The notes below the pieces were generated by a model. It had not been told where the DNA came from and made no database searches. It worked only from the letters and a program-made list of their open reading frames with translations. A stretch of 64,000 nt of DNA from Plantago major (lineage: Eukaryota; Streptophyta; Magnoliopsida; Lamiales; Plantaginaceae), in contig CM048840.1 in NCBI GenBank assembly GCA_026545765.1, positions 43,730,959-43,794,958 of the forward strand, given 5' to 3'. How positions within the stretch are numbered: the stretch's first letter is position 1; each line of letters begins with the position of its first letter. Shown here piece after piece: positions 44,770 through 57,486 of the stretch. The translations under genes were made by a program, and so were the position numbers.

Positions 44770-47546
44770 TATTAAATCACATATAACTTTATCATCACAC
44801 TCTGAAAAAATATTCTGAACATATATTTGACATCAACTGTATATTATTAACAGTATACATAGTTTTTATTAAAACACATATAACTTTATCTGCAAAACTC
44901 CAAAAAATATTTTGAACATATATTTGGATTCAACGCGACAAGACGAATCCATATACACTAATCTTATATATTATTATTATTAATTAAATAAATTATTTAT
45001 ATATTAAAGTAAAAAATCAATTTATTAAATGAGATCTTTTGGTTGTGTAAATTCTAAATTTGGAAAATAATCCAAGGAACATTTTATTCTTAACAATGCA
45101 ATCCACCTTATAACTTTCACTATTTATATTTTTAGTATGTTCACTACATATATAGCTTTTATTAAATCTCATATAACTTTATCTGCAAAACTCCGAAAAA
45201 TATTTTCAACATATATTTGGATTCATCGCGACAAGACGGATCCATAGATACCAATTATAAACAAATATGTTATTCATTAAAATAAGATATCAATTTATTA
45301 AATGATATATATTGGTTTTGTAAATTTGAATTTAGAAAATAAACTATGGAATATTTTAATATTCAAAATGCAATGCACCTTATAACTTTTACAATTTATT
45401 TTTAGTATTTTGACCGCATAGTATATAGTTTTTATTAAGTCTCATATGAATTTATCTACGAAACTCCGAAAAATATTTTAGTTAATTAAATAAATCATTT
45501 ATTCATTAAAATAAATATAAATTTATTAATGAAACTTATTAGATGTAGACATTTACTTATCTACAAAACTTTTAAAATATATTTGAGCATATATTAAATT
45601 CACCGTGACAAGACGAAACATAAACAACAATTTGAATATTATTATTAATTGAATAAAGTATTATATTCTCTAAAATAAATTTTAATTTATTAAATGATAT
45701 AAAATGAAATATTGGAGTTTTTAAAAAATAGAGTATTTAATAAATATTTAATATTGATCCATTCATTTAAAAGGAAATTAATAGTTATTGAGAAGTCCAA
45801 TCATAATTTTCACTTTACGGTTGAGCATAACGGGAATAGGGGTTTTATTAGTATTGTTGTTAGGAATCATGAGGCAATGTTATTGTTTAACGTCAATTTT
45901 TTTTGTCTTATGGTTGTTGAAACTACGGAAGGGTTGACATTAGTGAATTTGTTCAATGTTTTGAATCCCAACATGTAGTAATTAGGCGATTGTTCTTTGG
46001 TAATTAAATCTCTTAAATCTTCAAATTTTGGATTTGCCCTTTTGAATCACATTTTCAAAGAAACCCAGAAATTTTTAATATAGAATTGAAGTATCTTCTG
46101 AAAAGAAATTGAAAAAAAAAAGTGTTGAATATTTGAGTAGCATAGAAATTTTGAGATTGCATACATGAACTAAGAATAAAGGTGATTGCTGGTAATATTA
46201 ATCATAGTTGAATAGTTGAGTGAAATGTTTTAACTAGAAGAAACATAATCATTATTTCATAAATTGAAGACAAAATCAACAAATTATACAAATAATTAAT
46301 TGGGCACATGCAAAGCCAAAATTCAATTAAAAATAATCATATAGGTGAATCACTTAACGTGGCTGGGGAACCCAAATGAGTGAAGTTATACATTTTAAAG
46401 TTATATTATTACAGATTAAATTAACTCATATTTATTACGGAGTTATATTGCATAAAATGATTGGCCATTTTTTGTTTTGCAGGGAGACTGAGACGAAATA
46501 AATTTTTAGATGGACACTCAACACTTTTTGTTAACTGCACGAAAAGTATAATAAGATATCACAAAACAAGATTATTTTGTTTGAAACATTAACTTTTTAA
46601 ATCAATAACTACTCAAAAAATAAAAAGAGCATATAAGATATGACTCTTACAAGAGTCAGGGACACTATAGAGCACATGTCGGACTATATTTTACTACACT
46701 GGAATTACGTCATTTTACTTTTAAATGGGCCGGGTTCCATCCAACCCGAATTCAAACCCGTTTAAAATAATGATGCTCGGGTCCAGGTCGAACATATACT
46801 CAAACCCGTTCCAAACCTCTGTAACAAGACCCAAACCACAACATTTTATGGTTAAATTAGTAAAATGTACATTTTTCCCGGGGGAGGAGGTATGCTTGGG
46901 GTGGGTGCCAAAAAAACCACCGAAACATGTGAAATTATATTTGTAAAATAATATTTTTTGTGTATGGGGTGGGGAACCACATACCACCCCGAGGGTTGGT
47001 TGACACTTTTCTATTTTATTTTTGTTCGGTTTTGAGGGATATAATCTTAATTTAAGAACATGTATCGTTACTAATTAACCAGTATGGTATGAGTAGATAA
47101 CCCTATATAAAATACTCTATCAGGTCTCTTACAAGCTTCCTAAGGAAACTTTTCTTTCGAACTTTGGCCGTAAATTACTCGCAAATTACACGCAAAAAGT
47201 ATAAAACAAAGTTATATTAGTAAATATACTTAATTTATTTTCATAATATAATTTTGTTATATTTTTTTGTCGTGTAGTTTCGTAATTCTGATTAAAATCG
47301 AAAAAAATCTCCTTAGGAAGTTTGTAAAAGACTAGAGATAGTATATATGTTATCAACACGTAGGGTCCTGAATGGATTTGGGTTGGGTGGGATCATAGTG
47401 ATGTTCAGGTCTGGGTCGGGCATATACCCGAACCCGTTTCAAACTGCAACATTGTATGATTAAGTTAATAGAATATATATTTTTTCGGGGATGGTGAGTG
47501 GTTGCAAAAAGACTGCCATAATATGTGAGATTATATTCGTAAAATA
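44770..47546 (+). repeat. AT-rich tandem array and unclassified repeats (second copy)
   Basis: Equivalent to 31018-33810: the 270-290 bp array (to about 45650), the RNase H-like stretch near 45810-45980 with a single 21-bp unit, and the two direct repeats at 46735-46960 and 47365-47540. No gene is seen. Confidence 0.7.
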
Positions 47547-47786
47547 CTCCCTCTATTCCATGAGAAATTTTCCATTTTTCCATTTTGGGTTAAAAACTTT
47601 ATATTTCTTTTATTGAAACCCACTATCCCATTATTAATATTTTAACAACATCTTTCATACTTTATCAATTCTCTTTCTTACTTTTTACCATACACTTCTT
47701 ACTTTATCTATATAAACCATTTTTACTCAAACTTCTTAAAAATTGTGCAAAAAGCGAATAACAAATTATCTTTTGGAATGGAGGAG
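47547..47786 (+). mobile_element. Stowaway-like MITE 1 (second copy)
   Basis: Equivalent of 33813-34052, with TA on both sides and the same ends. Confidence 0.8.
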
Positions 47787-47855
47787 TAATATTTTTATGT
47801 AGCATTAAAAATCTATGTACAACCTGACATGATTACATCTGACGTGAATCTTCTA

Positions 47856-48653
47856 CTCCCTTCGTCCCAGTTTCATCTTTCCGCATTCCGTTTTAGTCCG
47901 TCCCAACTACTTCATCTTCCCATCCCAAATTTGGCAAGTTTCTTACCCTACAGTCAATATTATAATCACAATAACCAGCCCAGTAAGCGGTCCAATCTGC
48001 CCTGAATAGTCCAAAAAATCACAAACCCAATTTCATTCATTCCCGATTCACTGACAACCCTACTTCTCCAATCACAAACCCTACTCATCTTCATCTTCCG
48101 CCTTCCCAATTCACCACCACGGATCGCGACCACCACCATACGCTCCTCCTCCACCTCTTCTCCTCCACTTGCCGCCACTGCCACCTCTTCTCCTCCACCA
48201 CCACTTCTGCTCCTCCTCCACCTCTTCTCCTCCTATCGCCGCCACCACCACCTCTTCTCCGATCGCCTCTGCTCCTCTTCTCCTCCAATCGCCGCCAACA
48301 CCTCCTCTTCTCCGATCGCCTCTGCTCCTCCTGTTCTCCTCCAATCGCCGCCACCACTACCTCTTCTCCTCCACCACCTGTTCTCCTTCAATCGCGACCA
48401 CCACCCCACCTCTTCTCCTCCTATCGAATCTGCTCCTCCTCCACTCAAAAACCTAGTCCTTCCCGTTCTCCAGATCTGTTATTTCTCAAGAGCGAGATTA
48501 ATCCGAGAACTATACTTCCAAAAAGTAGCTTACCTGTCCAGCTACCCCAAAATCTTCTCCTACCTTTATACTTTGAATAAACTACAATTAAATAACAAGT
48601 TGTATTAAAACCCGTGCCCGGGCCACGGGAAGATCAAACCGGGACGGAGGGAG
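47856..48653 (+). mobile_element. Stowaway-like MITE 2 with CTC-rich cargo (second copy)
   Basis: Equivalent of 34137-34928. The minisatellite cargo (about 48110-48440) differs in several units. 48654-49231 is the spacer equivalent to 34929-35514 and holds no gene. Confidence 0.7.
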
Positions 48654-49231
48654 GATTATATTTGTATTTGGTTTGACCAGAACAACGACGGACACCTCTC
48701 ATTTACATTATGTTGGATCTCTGTTATTTGTTCTTATCTATCCTGTGTGATTATTAGTCCATGACTTTCACTTCTATTTATTATAGTTTATGTGCATGTA
48801 CTATCTGTACTCTGAATTCCACTTTTCTAAGTCGACCACACTAGCATAAATTTTGAAACCACATACCACCCGAGATAGTTGGAAACCAACCATGTAAATT
48901 GCTGTATACACATTATTTTTTTTTGGGGGGGATTGAAGAGTACAGTTTGTTAAGAACGTGTATCAGTTACTTCATAACGGGTCTGATACGGATACATGAT
49001 CGGATATAAAATCCTGAACAGGTCGGGTCGGGTTGGATCCTAACCTTCAAAAGCATATCCGTCATCATTAATCGTACCATAAAAAAAGACGCGGTGATAT
49101 AGTATTGAATTAATAAGGTCTACCCACCGACACCACCATCAATGTTTCTAGCAATAAAGTTTGACCATCTTATTTTCTCGATTAATTTATTTTGACCCCC
49201 TATTATATTTATTATTAAAAGTAAACTATAC

Positions 49232-50758
49232 TGTCACGCTGGAAAACCAAAACAATTTGACACAACCGGCCGTCTATCGTGAGATGGGCTCACGCCAAGA
49301 CGAAGCCTTCCTTTAATCCTCAAATACATAAATTATCTCAGAGTGGTACAAACAGAGCATGTAAAATCCTATATAGAACAATAATTACAAATCCTCAAAC
49401 GACTACAACGATTCCAATACTACAAGTCATCCTATACAATACTAAGCTCAAGTTTACAACTACTTAACAGCCTTCATAAACTCTATCACATGTCCACCCT
49501 GCTCGACTCCAAGGTACCATCAACAGATATCACTTCTCTAAACATCTAAAATGGGTGGTAAGGGTGAACCTCAACGACACTTCTACCGGATCAAGCAGCA
49601 TAGTAAAACATACATATTTATATACACACGATAACAATTCACATATCCAAAATCAGAACATGGAGTACTTTCACAAATCAGTAAGACAATAGTTTAGCTC
49701 AATCAGAATTACACTAGGCCACTATTAGATCCCGTGGCAGGGAAGATGGCATACATACTTGATGTGATGGGTTTCCCGAAGGAAACATAAGCATGGGTTT
49801 CCTAAGCGAAACAATAACGATGGGTTCCCCTGAAAGGAACATTAAACGGTAGGAAGTATACTTCTATGCCAATAAACCCTCATAAGAGGTCGATGCAGGC
49901 GTGAACAAGGCGAGAGCTAAAACATATTTTATTTCTTCATATAACAGAAACATATTTTTATCACACGTCACATGCGTCATAGAAACACAATTTTGGACAT
50001 TTCACATACTTGATCCTTTTGAAAAGACTTATTATACCAAGTCCCATTTCTTGATATAATATTCACAAGTTGGCAAACGTTAAAACAATACGAATATATA
50101 CGATAACAATAAAATACAAGTAAAAGTGTCAAAAAAACCCCTTACCTAGCTAAATCATAAAAGCTTCACTATGTTGCATCTCAATTTCTCAAACACTAAT
50201 ATCATCTCGCAATCATAGTTCTTGCCGTGCCCAACCTCTGTCAATAACCAACCCATTTATTAACCACATTCTAAGATGCCTAAGAACCAAACAAACCTTA
50301 CTGAAACTAAAATTCCTGGAATCACACAAGTAATAAATTTAGTACTCACTTGAGGACAAAGCAGAGAGTCTCGTAATCTTACAGCAATTAATCATGATAC
50401 ATGTAATCCAATTCCAATGCTCAACCTTTCATATATAGACTACATGTCCGTCCATATCGATAACTGGCAATTGATTATCCTGATGGAAAAATAACCTAAT
50501 TTGCTTAAAATTCCTCCAAAGTATATAAACCGTAATTTCAATAGGTGGTCCAAGCCCGTATCCAATAACAATTTAGTACATTACTTTAAGCTTTTATTTT
50601 GATCAAAATCCAGTCCAATATATTCACCATAGATCATCTCAATTTATCCATGCGTAAAATAGTGACCAATAAAATCCCATGCATCATATCAAATCCAATT
50701 AATTTGCCCTCTCCAAATTAAGGTCAAATAGACGGTCCAAAATTTTCGGGATTTTACA
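49232..50758 (-). repeat. Solo LTR, chromovirus-type (second copy)
   Basis: Equivalent of 35515-37039. TATAC flanks both sides (49227-49231 and 50759-50763), so the solo LTR formed before the tandem duplication. Confidence 0.9.
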
Positions 50759-50892
50759 TATACCGTGGCATTACCACGGGTTTGTATCTATTGCCTGTTT
50801 TCGATCTAGTGGGTACAAACGAATACAGAAGGTGTTGGATGTGAAATAAATATAGAGTTGTATGCTAGACAACCTACACACATAGATTAATA

Positions 50893-51139
50893 GTCCCTCC
50901 CTCCGTTCCAGTTTCATTTACCGTATTCTATTTTGGTCGGTCCCAAATTCAATTACCCATTACTTTAATGAAAAATCTATCTCCTACTTTATTCACTATC
51001 TCTCATACTTTATTCACTACTTCTCCTAATTTATTCAATCTATTTCCTACTTTATTACCATCTCTCCTACTTTATTCATTTTATTCTTAGAATTTATGTT
51101 CGGTCCGCGGAAAATTAAAACCGGGACGGATGGTGGGAG
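50893..51139 (+). mobile_element. Stowaway-like MITE 3 (second copy)
   Basis: Equivalent of 37174-37420, same ends and TA flanks. 51140-52229 is spacer like 37421-38514, without a gene. Confidence 0.8.
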
Positions 51140-52229
51140 TATATTTTTCCATCAATTAAATGTAAATGGAAAGTCTCTCAGAAAAGATCGCATTCATCTT
51201 CTTCATTTACAGACCTAACTTCATTTCTTTCCTTCCTCACTCCTTGTTCATTCCGGAAACAGCTTCAGAAATTTAGAAGAAAATCGAATAACTTGTTCCT
51301 CCCCATCTTCTCTCCTTGCGAATCCATTCTCTCCTTCTAAACTACCTGGAATTGAATCCATCTCCACGTTTGGATTCAAAGGCTCTGTTTACCACTATGT
51401 TTACCATTTTCATTTTCAGCTCCATTAGATTTTATTGATCATTGACTACTAAAAACTTCGTTACGTACGTGCAGCTTCTTAAATCAGCTAACTGATTGAG
51501 AAACAACCCAAGTTAGCTTTTTTTTTAAAAAAAACTCCTTATTTTTTTCATTCAGAAAATATACTGACCTAAATTAGAAAAAAGGAAAAACCAACCGTTT
51601 TATTATTATCTTGCTTAGTTAGTTTTTCTTTTTGTAGACCACATGAAGGTCATTAGAATTATCGACTTATATTTTATATTGTTAGAACCTTTGTTATACA
51701 TTTTGTGTACTTGTTTGCAACTAGCATAAGAATTAATTAATCCGCATCTCTTTAAAATGCATATATGTAGTACACAACAATTACTGATTTTTTTCCTTAC
51801 TAAGTTATAATGTTCAATAAATATTTTTTTCAAATTCTGATAATTTTTAATGATGTTATTAAAATGGCGATAAAAAGTACATTGACTATATATTAGAATA
51901 ATTAGACAAAAATGTGATGTACTATTATTTGAAAAAATATAGACTAATAATACGATGAGAAAGTTTAAATAAAATAAAAATAAGTGTAATGCCCTTTTAT
52001 TTTATTTTAAAAAATACCAGCTAGTTTATAAACTTAATTTGCTAAACTCCTACGTTAAAATCAACTAGATTTTCAGTTAGCTAATCAGCTACCTAATCAG
52101 GTAACTATTCATTCCAGCTAGCTTACTAAACTGATTATTGCATAGTGTCGTCTTCACAGCAGTTTGGCTCCAAAATGGGTACTATTCAAAGACTCATGCC
52201 TCCCCAGGTTTTATTTTTGGTTGGCGTAC

Positions 52230-52415
52230 GTAAGCATGGCCCAATTACAATGTGGACCTCTCCAAATACATCCCCACCATTGTAGCTGATTCGAGAATTT
52301 AGATCTGGATCAATATATCCTTCGTTTCTTGTTTAATTCTATATATCTTGCTATCAATTATAATCAGCGACATGGATTTGATATAAGATTCGTATATTCT
52401 GGCCAGTTTAGGCTT
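52230..52415 (+). repeat. 183-bp dispersed segment, copy 3 of 3
   Basis: Matches 9546-9728 through GGCCAGTTTAGGCTT, then six bases (TGTAGT) and the gypsy 2 LTR. Confidence 0.8.
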
Positions 52416-52421
52416 TGTAGT

Positions 52422-53299
52422 TGTTGAGGGGTTTAGCCTCGAACGCTAACTGACTAAACTACTACAAATCCCTGATCTAAGATCCGCCACCAACTCGAGG
52501 TCCGACCTGACGACTTGGTCCGAGTTTGATCACCTGAAAAGAGTAAGTGGAGGGGGGTTAGATAGGTAACCCGGGTTGCAAGTTGTCAACCCGGTAAGAG
52601 ACTTTACTTAAGAGAGAGTTGTAAAACTGTCAATGTAGTAGTTATGAGATATGATTTGGGAATAATTCTTGCTTCCCTTAAGGTCTTGGACCTTGTGTTA
52701 TATTTATAGAGACCATATCTTATGAAATGGCTCATAAGATGCCAAGTGTACGCTTCAGATTTGGACACCAATGCTACATTTGGCCCACAGCCCAATAGTG
52801 AAAAGTAGTCCAATACCGATTAATGGGCCTGGGAGGGTAGTTTGGACCTTTTCCTCTGAAATCTTGTTAAAATCTGTTGGGTCCGTGTATGGGTCCTTGA
52901 GACGGTCATGCCTTGGTTGATCGCCTTTAGGTAACTCTGGGTGTCCGAGCACAGGTTCCCAAATATCTCGATTGGTTACATTATAAACGTTTGGTCTTAA
53001 TGTGAGGGTAGCGTCCGAGATTATCTCGTTCGGTCCGTTTGGCATCCTGGGACTGATAGTTTGTGGTACTTGGAAAGATCATGTGACTTCTTGTCAGGTT
53101 CGGAAGTCATACACCTAGCTTGGTCGGACTTAGCTGAGAAGGTGTATTGACTTGCACGTACTAGTTGACCCGGAATGGTTTCTGTAGGTCGGACCATTTG
53201 AAAGTCGGACTGGTGCTGAATTGGCCATTTCAGCCCTGATGCGCTCTAGGACACGCTCTATGGTGCCCTTAACGGATTGGACACATATCCGTATCAACA
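52422..53299 (-). repeat. 3' LTR of gypsy element 2
   Basis: TGTTGAGGGG ... ATCAACA, 878 bp. The - strand TATA box CTATAAATAT is at 52700-52709 and the polypurine tract at 53300-53315. Confidence 0.85.
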
Positions 53300-53701
53300 T
53301 ATGTCCCCCTAGGTTCCAAGTATCTTAGTAGAAGATAGTTGGTAAATATGAAAAGGACAGGTGTGTTGTGGAGCGTGTCTGAATCGTTAACTAAAGGAAA
53401 AAAAAAAAATCCTTTTTGTGAGATCCGTTGTCCGTGTTCTTAGGAATCAATATATCTCTCTTCCCCCCCCCCCCTTTTCTTTCTACAGTCCGAGTTATGT
53501 AGCAGCTCAGACTGTAGAAGGAAAAGGTATTTGTATCCGAGATATAGAGACCCGAGTACGGTTTTAGGATCCGACGAAGTCTTCTGTGGAAGAGTGTATA
53601 GGAAGCAATCCGTTGGGCTATATATGTGGGATGGCCCACAGGCGATGAGCGATGATCGAAAGGCCCGATAGGTGCTTTGTCCGGCCCAGCAAAGAACCCG
53701 A

Positions 53702-53899
53702 GTGAACCGATGCGACCCTTGGATTGAGAAGATCAACGGTTGGGATTTAAACCCAAGTGATGTGACGTTTCTGCCAAGAATTAAATGGGGTGTAACGTCA
53801 ATACACCACTTGTGAACCGGCGCATCCGTTGGATTGAAAAGATCGACGGTTGGGATTTGAATCCAGGCGATGTGATGCTTCACCTTCCCCAATTGCCCC
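53702..53899 (+). promoter_or_regulatory. Two 110-bp direct repeats before the antisense TATA box
   Basis: Repeat starts (GTGAACC) at 53702 and 53812; cores TTGGATTGA and CGGTTGGGATTT. Equivalent of 39954-40150. Confidence 0.7.
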
Positions 53900-53909
53900 C
53901 TATAAATAG
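53900..53909 (+). promoter_or_regulatory. TATA box of the antisense gene, element 2
   Basis: CTATAAATAG just after the 110-bp repeats, identical to those at 14766 and 40152. Confidence 0.65.
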
Positions 53910-54894
53910 TTGTCGAATCTATCGTTTTCACACTTTAGCCAAACCGAAACTCAGAGCGATTCTCAAGCAATCCGAGCAATCAAAAATCAATCCGAGCAAC
54001 CAAGACTCGCAAAATCTTTCACTTTTCAACTGAGATCTGTACTCTCGGAGAGCTAGCAAGGCTTTCGACGTCCGTCCACACTTACCAAAACAACTTCATC
54101 ATGTAAGTATGTCTTGATTCTTCCTGAATTTTCTTTCTATGATATGCGCATTTAATGCTTGTATGCTTCTCCCTTGTTCAGACGTTTGTTTGTCGATTTC
54201 GTGATTTCAAATGCTGCTCGTGGTAGATTCCCGTAGTATATTTAGTTGGAATAACCCCTCATGTATGATGTATTGTGCTAGTTTCCTTCAATAGCAACTT
54301 GTCGAGCTGACTTGTATATTATGTCAAATGTGAATAAAAATTGATATTGCATGCCTCTATTATAGTATTTTGGTGCTGATTGGCACATAGACCTTTATAT
54401 GTTGTTCCTATCAGTGTGCTATGTAGGGTAGATAATAGTGCCAATGACACGTCTTTGTGTGCCAAGCTTAGTGCCCGTAGTGTTATGAGATTGTGTTCCA
54501 TGTAGAAAATCTGATAAAGTAGGGCTTCCTCGGACCACTTGACTTAATAAGATACCTAAACGAACTCTCGGACAATCACAATCATCGTTTCTGATCCGTT
54601 TCCTTGTACCCTAGGATGTCCGGGAGCGATAGTCAGAACCATCACGAGGCTCAAGGTTACGATGATGGAGCAAGCCAGGGGACTGAGTCCGTGGACGTAA
54701 CCACATCCGTGGCAGATTACCTGGTGTTGGAGGTTCTGTCTACCATAGACGAGCAAGTGATCCCGGATGTGCGCAACTCGGACGTCGTTGAACTCCTTTC
54801 TTCCAAGGATTCCGATGCTGGGCAAGGGGTCTGCAATGTGGCGGAAACTTTTCCTGAAGTGGTAGTGGGCTAGGAAGATGTTGCTAGGACTAGG

Positions 54895-55710
54895 TTGCGA
54901 GTCCAATCTCGGACCATAGGTGGTGGCGGTGTGTCCGCTGGTTTGAATGAACCTCGGACTGAGCAGGGAGGTGACAGTGGTCAGGATGCGGATAATGTGG
55001 AGATGTTCGAGGCTGGGGAGGAGGACCGTGTGGAGACGGAAGAAAGTCCTTCCAATCCTAATACATCCGCGGTTCCAGTAGTTGAAGGAGAAGAGGAGGA
55101 AGAAGAGGAGGAAGATGAGGAAGAGGACGAAGAGGAAGACGCCTCTGAGAGTGTCCGTCCGCTTAGGCGCTCGGTGCGGAACAATCGTCAGATTGTTCTC
55201 CACCCCAGAGCAACTGCGAACCCTACTCCTCCATTGGTAGCTGGTCGTGGAGTGAAAGCAGCACGGATCAAATTTCCTCGTCCCACATCCGCCGTTGTTA
55301 TAGCGGACAAATACGATGAGCTCAACACAGACGGGCTGCTCCCTACATGTCCATCCAAAGTGAAGTTGACGGATATCCCGGAGTGGTGGCGGAAGTGGAA
55401 GATTCCCAATACTGTGGAGATAATGGTCCCAGATCCCGGGCACGCATTTTATAATCCGCCCGCCGGATATATGTGTGTACATGAGGCGGCATTCTCTTGC
55501 GGGTGGAGGATCCCTATTGCGCCCGAGCTTAAGCAAATCCTGAATCACATTGGGATTGGTCCGAGCCAGGTTACCCCAAAATCTTTGGGTAACCTTATCT
55601 GTTTTGTTATTTTCTGTAAAAAGAAGGGCCAGCCGGTGAACTTCGAGAACTTCCGGCAACTCTTCCATGTGACTTTCAGTCCGGGGAACCCCCTCTTCTA
55701 CATTTTGTAA
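54895..55710 (+). CDS. Main exon of the antisense gene, element 2: acidic stretch and Transposase_28-like domain
   Basis: 271 codons open, in frame with the ATG at 54616 apart from the TAG at 54871. Residues 1-60 are polar (SRTIGGGG; EMFEAGEEDRVE, matching GMFEEGVEDRVQ in element 1). Residues about 62-85 are almost all Glu and Asp, and 87-98 are basic (RPLRRSVRNNRQ). The domain follows from about residue 160: EWWRKW, VEIMVPDPGHAFYNPPAGYM, CGWRIPIAPELKQIL, NFENFRQLFHVTFS. The stop (TGTAAAT) may instead be a splice donor, because element 1 has GTATGT at the matching place. Confidence 0.65.
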   Translation: MRVQSRTIGGGGVSAGLNEPRTEQGGDSGQDADNVEMFEAGEEDRVETEESPSNPNTSAVPVVEGEEEEEEEEDEEEDEEEDASESVRPLRRSVRNNRQIVLHPRATANPTPPLVAGRGVKAARIKFPRPTSAVVIADKYDELNTDGLLPTCPSKVKLTDIPEWWRKWKIPNTVEIMVPDPGHAFYNPPAGYMCVHEAAFSCGWRIPIAPELKQILNHIGIGPSQVTPKSLGNLICFVIFCKKKGQPVNFENFRQLFHVTFSPGNPLFYIL

Positions 55711-56834
55711 ATAGAAAAGCCTATAATTTTATTTCGATTCCATCTCCTCCTCGGATCTAAATGGTGGAGTAAATACATTTTGTCTTGATGGCTTTGAAGC
55801 ACAGGGAGTCCATAAGAGGCGAGAAGCGATGGGGTTGCCCAAAAAGTTTATGAGGGAAAATATCCTGGATTGGCGCCCACTCCCGAAGAATGTGGCTCCG
55901 TGGGTGGCGGAGATCCACAAGAAAAATGATCCGCCCACGTATCCGTTCCACGGATTGATTTGTCGACCCATGCCCTACTTATGCGGTAGCGGATGCCGTG
56001 GAAGTCGGGAGAAAGATAGATTTCAGTAAGGATCTTTAATTTAGGATTTGTGCTTCCTTTCTTTTTGAATGCCCTGCTTTGAATTTTTGTTTCCGAGATT
56101 CCCGTCATGCTTCCTTTATACATCCGTATCTGACACTTTTATTTTGTTTTGTAGCTCATTGGTTTGATTATATCATGTCGACCCTTCTGAGAAAAAAGAA
56201 GTTGCGAGAGAACAGAGCCACAGGCGCTACTAAGCGGAGAAGAAAATCATAAATACTTCCTCGGGTCTACCTATGCGGACCAAGAACGCTGCGATTTCTT
56301 TGCTTGAGGAGGCAGCGGAATAAAGGCGGGGAGGATCCTCAAGTGATGGGGGTACCCGGCGAAAAGGTCCCGCCACTCGCGGCCTGCTGCGTCTCAACTT
56401 CTTGCCTCTGTACCTCCAGCGGGGCGTCGATGCGGGCGCCATCATATCCAGAATAAGAGGAAGGCGACCTGGTGCCTCTCACTGCAAGAGCAACTCTTCT
56501 CTGCTTTCTGCCTTTGTCCGACCAAGTCTCTCTTGGCCTTGAATGGCAGGCTGAATTGCCAGTAAGCGGGTTGGGGAGCTCCATGAGCTTCATCGGAGAA
56601 TGCGTATATTTGCCTTTCTTTTGTGATTTGAATAAAATGTGCAACTTCTAAGCATGCGGATCTCTTGTAGCTCGGATGCCTCATCAAAGCAATGCTGGAA
56701 GGCGATGGCGGGCCACTATCGAAGAGGACTGTATAAAGCGATGGGCTGCCGGTACGAAGCGGAAAAAAGCGGTGAGAAACCCACGAAGCAAAGGACACAG
56801 CAATAGCAGTGAAGGCTAACACAGAACTCTTAAG

Positions 56835-57302
56835 TTGGACGTGGAGTGGCAGGAGAACTTCACCGATTCCTCCATGAAGTCTTTCCTGGATTCGAAGGAC
56901 TCACTCCTTGAAGACCTTCAATTTGCCTGCCTTGAGGTTGTCCGAGACTTTATGAAGTCGGACTCCTTCAAGTTTTTCATGGCGGACAAAGCTGATGCAC
57001 TTCGCCTGGAGGGGTTCTCGTCCGCCATTGGCCAGTTGCAAGGGAAGGGGTTGCTTCCTCCCAACTTCAACTGGAAGACGGAAGGACTGGATCCGGCCGC
57101 AGATGCCAATGGAGTGGAGATCCCGGTGGAGGTTGTTCCGGATGAGCGGTTGGGCGCGTGTGAGTTCGCAGTAACTGTCACCGAGGAAGGTGAAATCAAC
57201 ATAACCAATGGCGGGCCTTTTCTTCCAAAGTGCGTCCCGGATGCTCTTGGGAAGGTATGCTTCATGCCTTTCCATGATAACATGAACTATTTGAATAACT
57301 AG
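56835..57302 (+). CDS. C-terminal domain exon of the antisense gene, element 2
   Basis: 155 codons. LEVVRDFMKSDSFKFFMADK and GFSSAIGQLQGKG match AVQDFLGSDSCKFLLESK and the following block of element 1 (17421-17939). NGGPFLPKCVP matches HGGPYLPHFVP. Two separate element families keeping the domain suggests selection on the protein at some time. The ATG is probably internal to a longer exon; upstream sequence (56160-56830) is damaged by stops. Confidence 0.6.
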   Translation: MDVEWQENFTDSSMKSFLDSKDSLLEDLQFACLEVVRDFMKSDSFKFFMADKADALRLEGFSSAIGQLQGKGLLPPNFNWKTEGLDPAADANGVEIPVEVVPDERLGACEFAVTVTEEGEINITNGGPFLPKCVPDALGKVCFMPFHDNMNYLNN

Positions 57303-57486
57303 TACTTCATGCCTACTCGGGTCGTTGATCATGCTGCGGACTTCAACCTATTCGAGCGCATAAAGGCTACATTTGATGAAGTTGTTGCATCCCGCGCTGC
57401 TGCTGCCAATGCCAATGCCAATCCGTCCTCCACTAATCCGCCTAGAGTTGAGAAAGCCGGTCCGAGCCAACGTCCTCTTCAGTAAG

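Larger units (their letters stand above)
42025..55940 (+). repeat. 13.9-kb tandem duplication, second copy
   Basis: Begins with the LINE endonuclease bases equivalent to 28260 and ends at CCCACGT (55934-55940), after which element 2 continues without interruption. It includes the LINE 5' part, AT-rich repeats, MITEs, the solo LTR and the gypsy 2 LTR. Confidence 0.93.
53930..57486 (+). pseudogene. Antisense multi-exon gene of Tat element 2 (Transposase_28-like)
   Basis: The leader intron is 54103-54614 (GTAAGT...CCCTAG); ATG at 54616 gives MSGSDSQNHHEAQ. One in-frame TAG at 54871 interrupts the frame, which resumes at once and stays open to 55710. A further intron fits 56036-56154 (GTAAGG...TTTTGTAG). 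The C-terminal domain is at 56835-57302, and a low-complexity Ala/Asn-Pro tail (near 57390-57420) ends at about 57486. Gene order and short motifs match the antisense gene of element 1. It runs against gag-pol, convergent with it. The role of such genes in Tat elements is not known. The shared TAG may be real decay or an unrecognised splice. Confidence 0.72.

Noticed and set aside
54981..55184. Serine-run frame on the - strand opposite the acidic stretch
   Set aside because: It is the complement of the GAG/GAA run of the antisense gene; no independent evidence.
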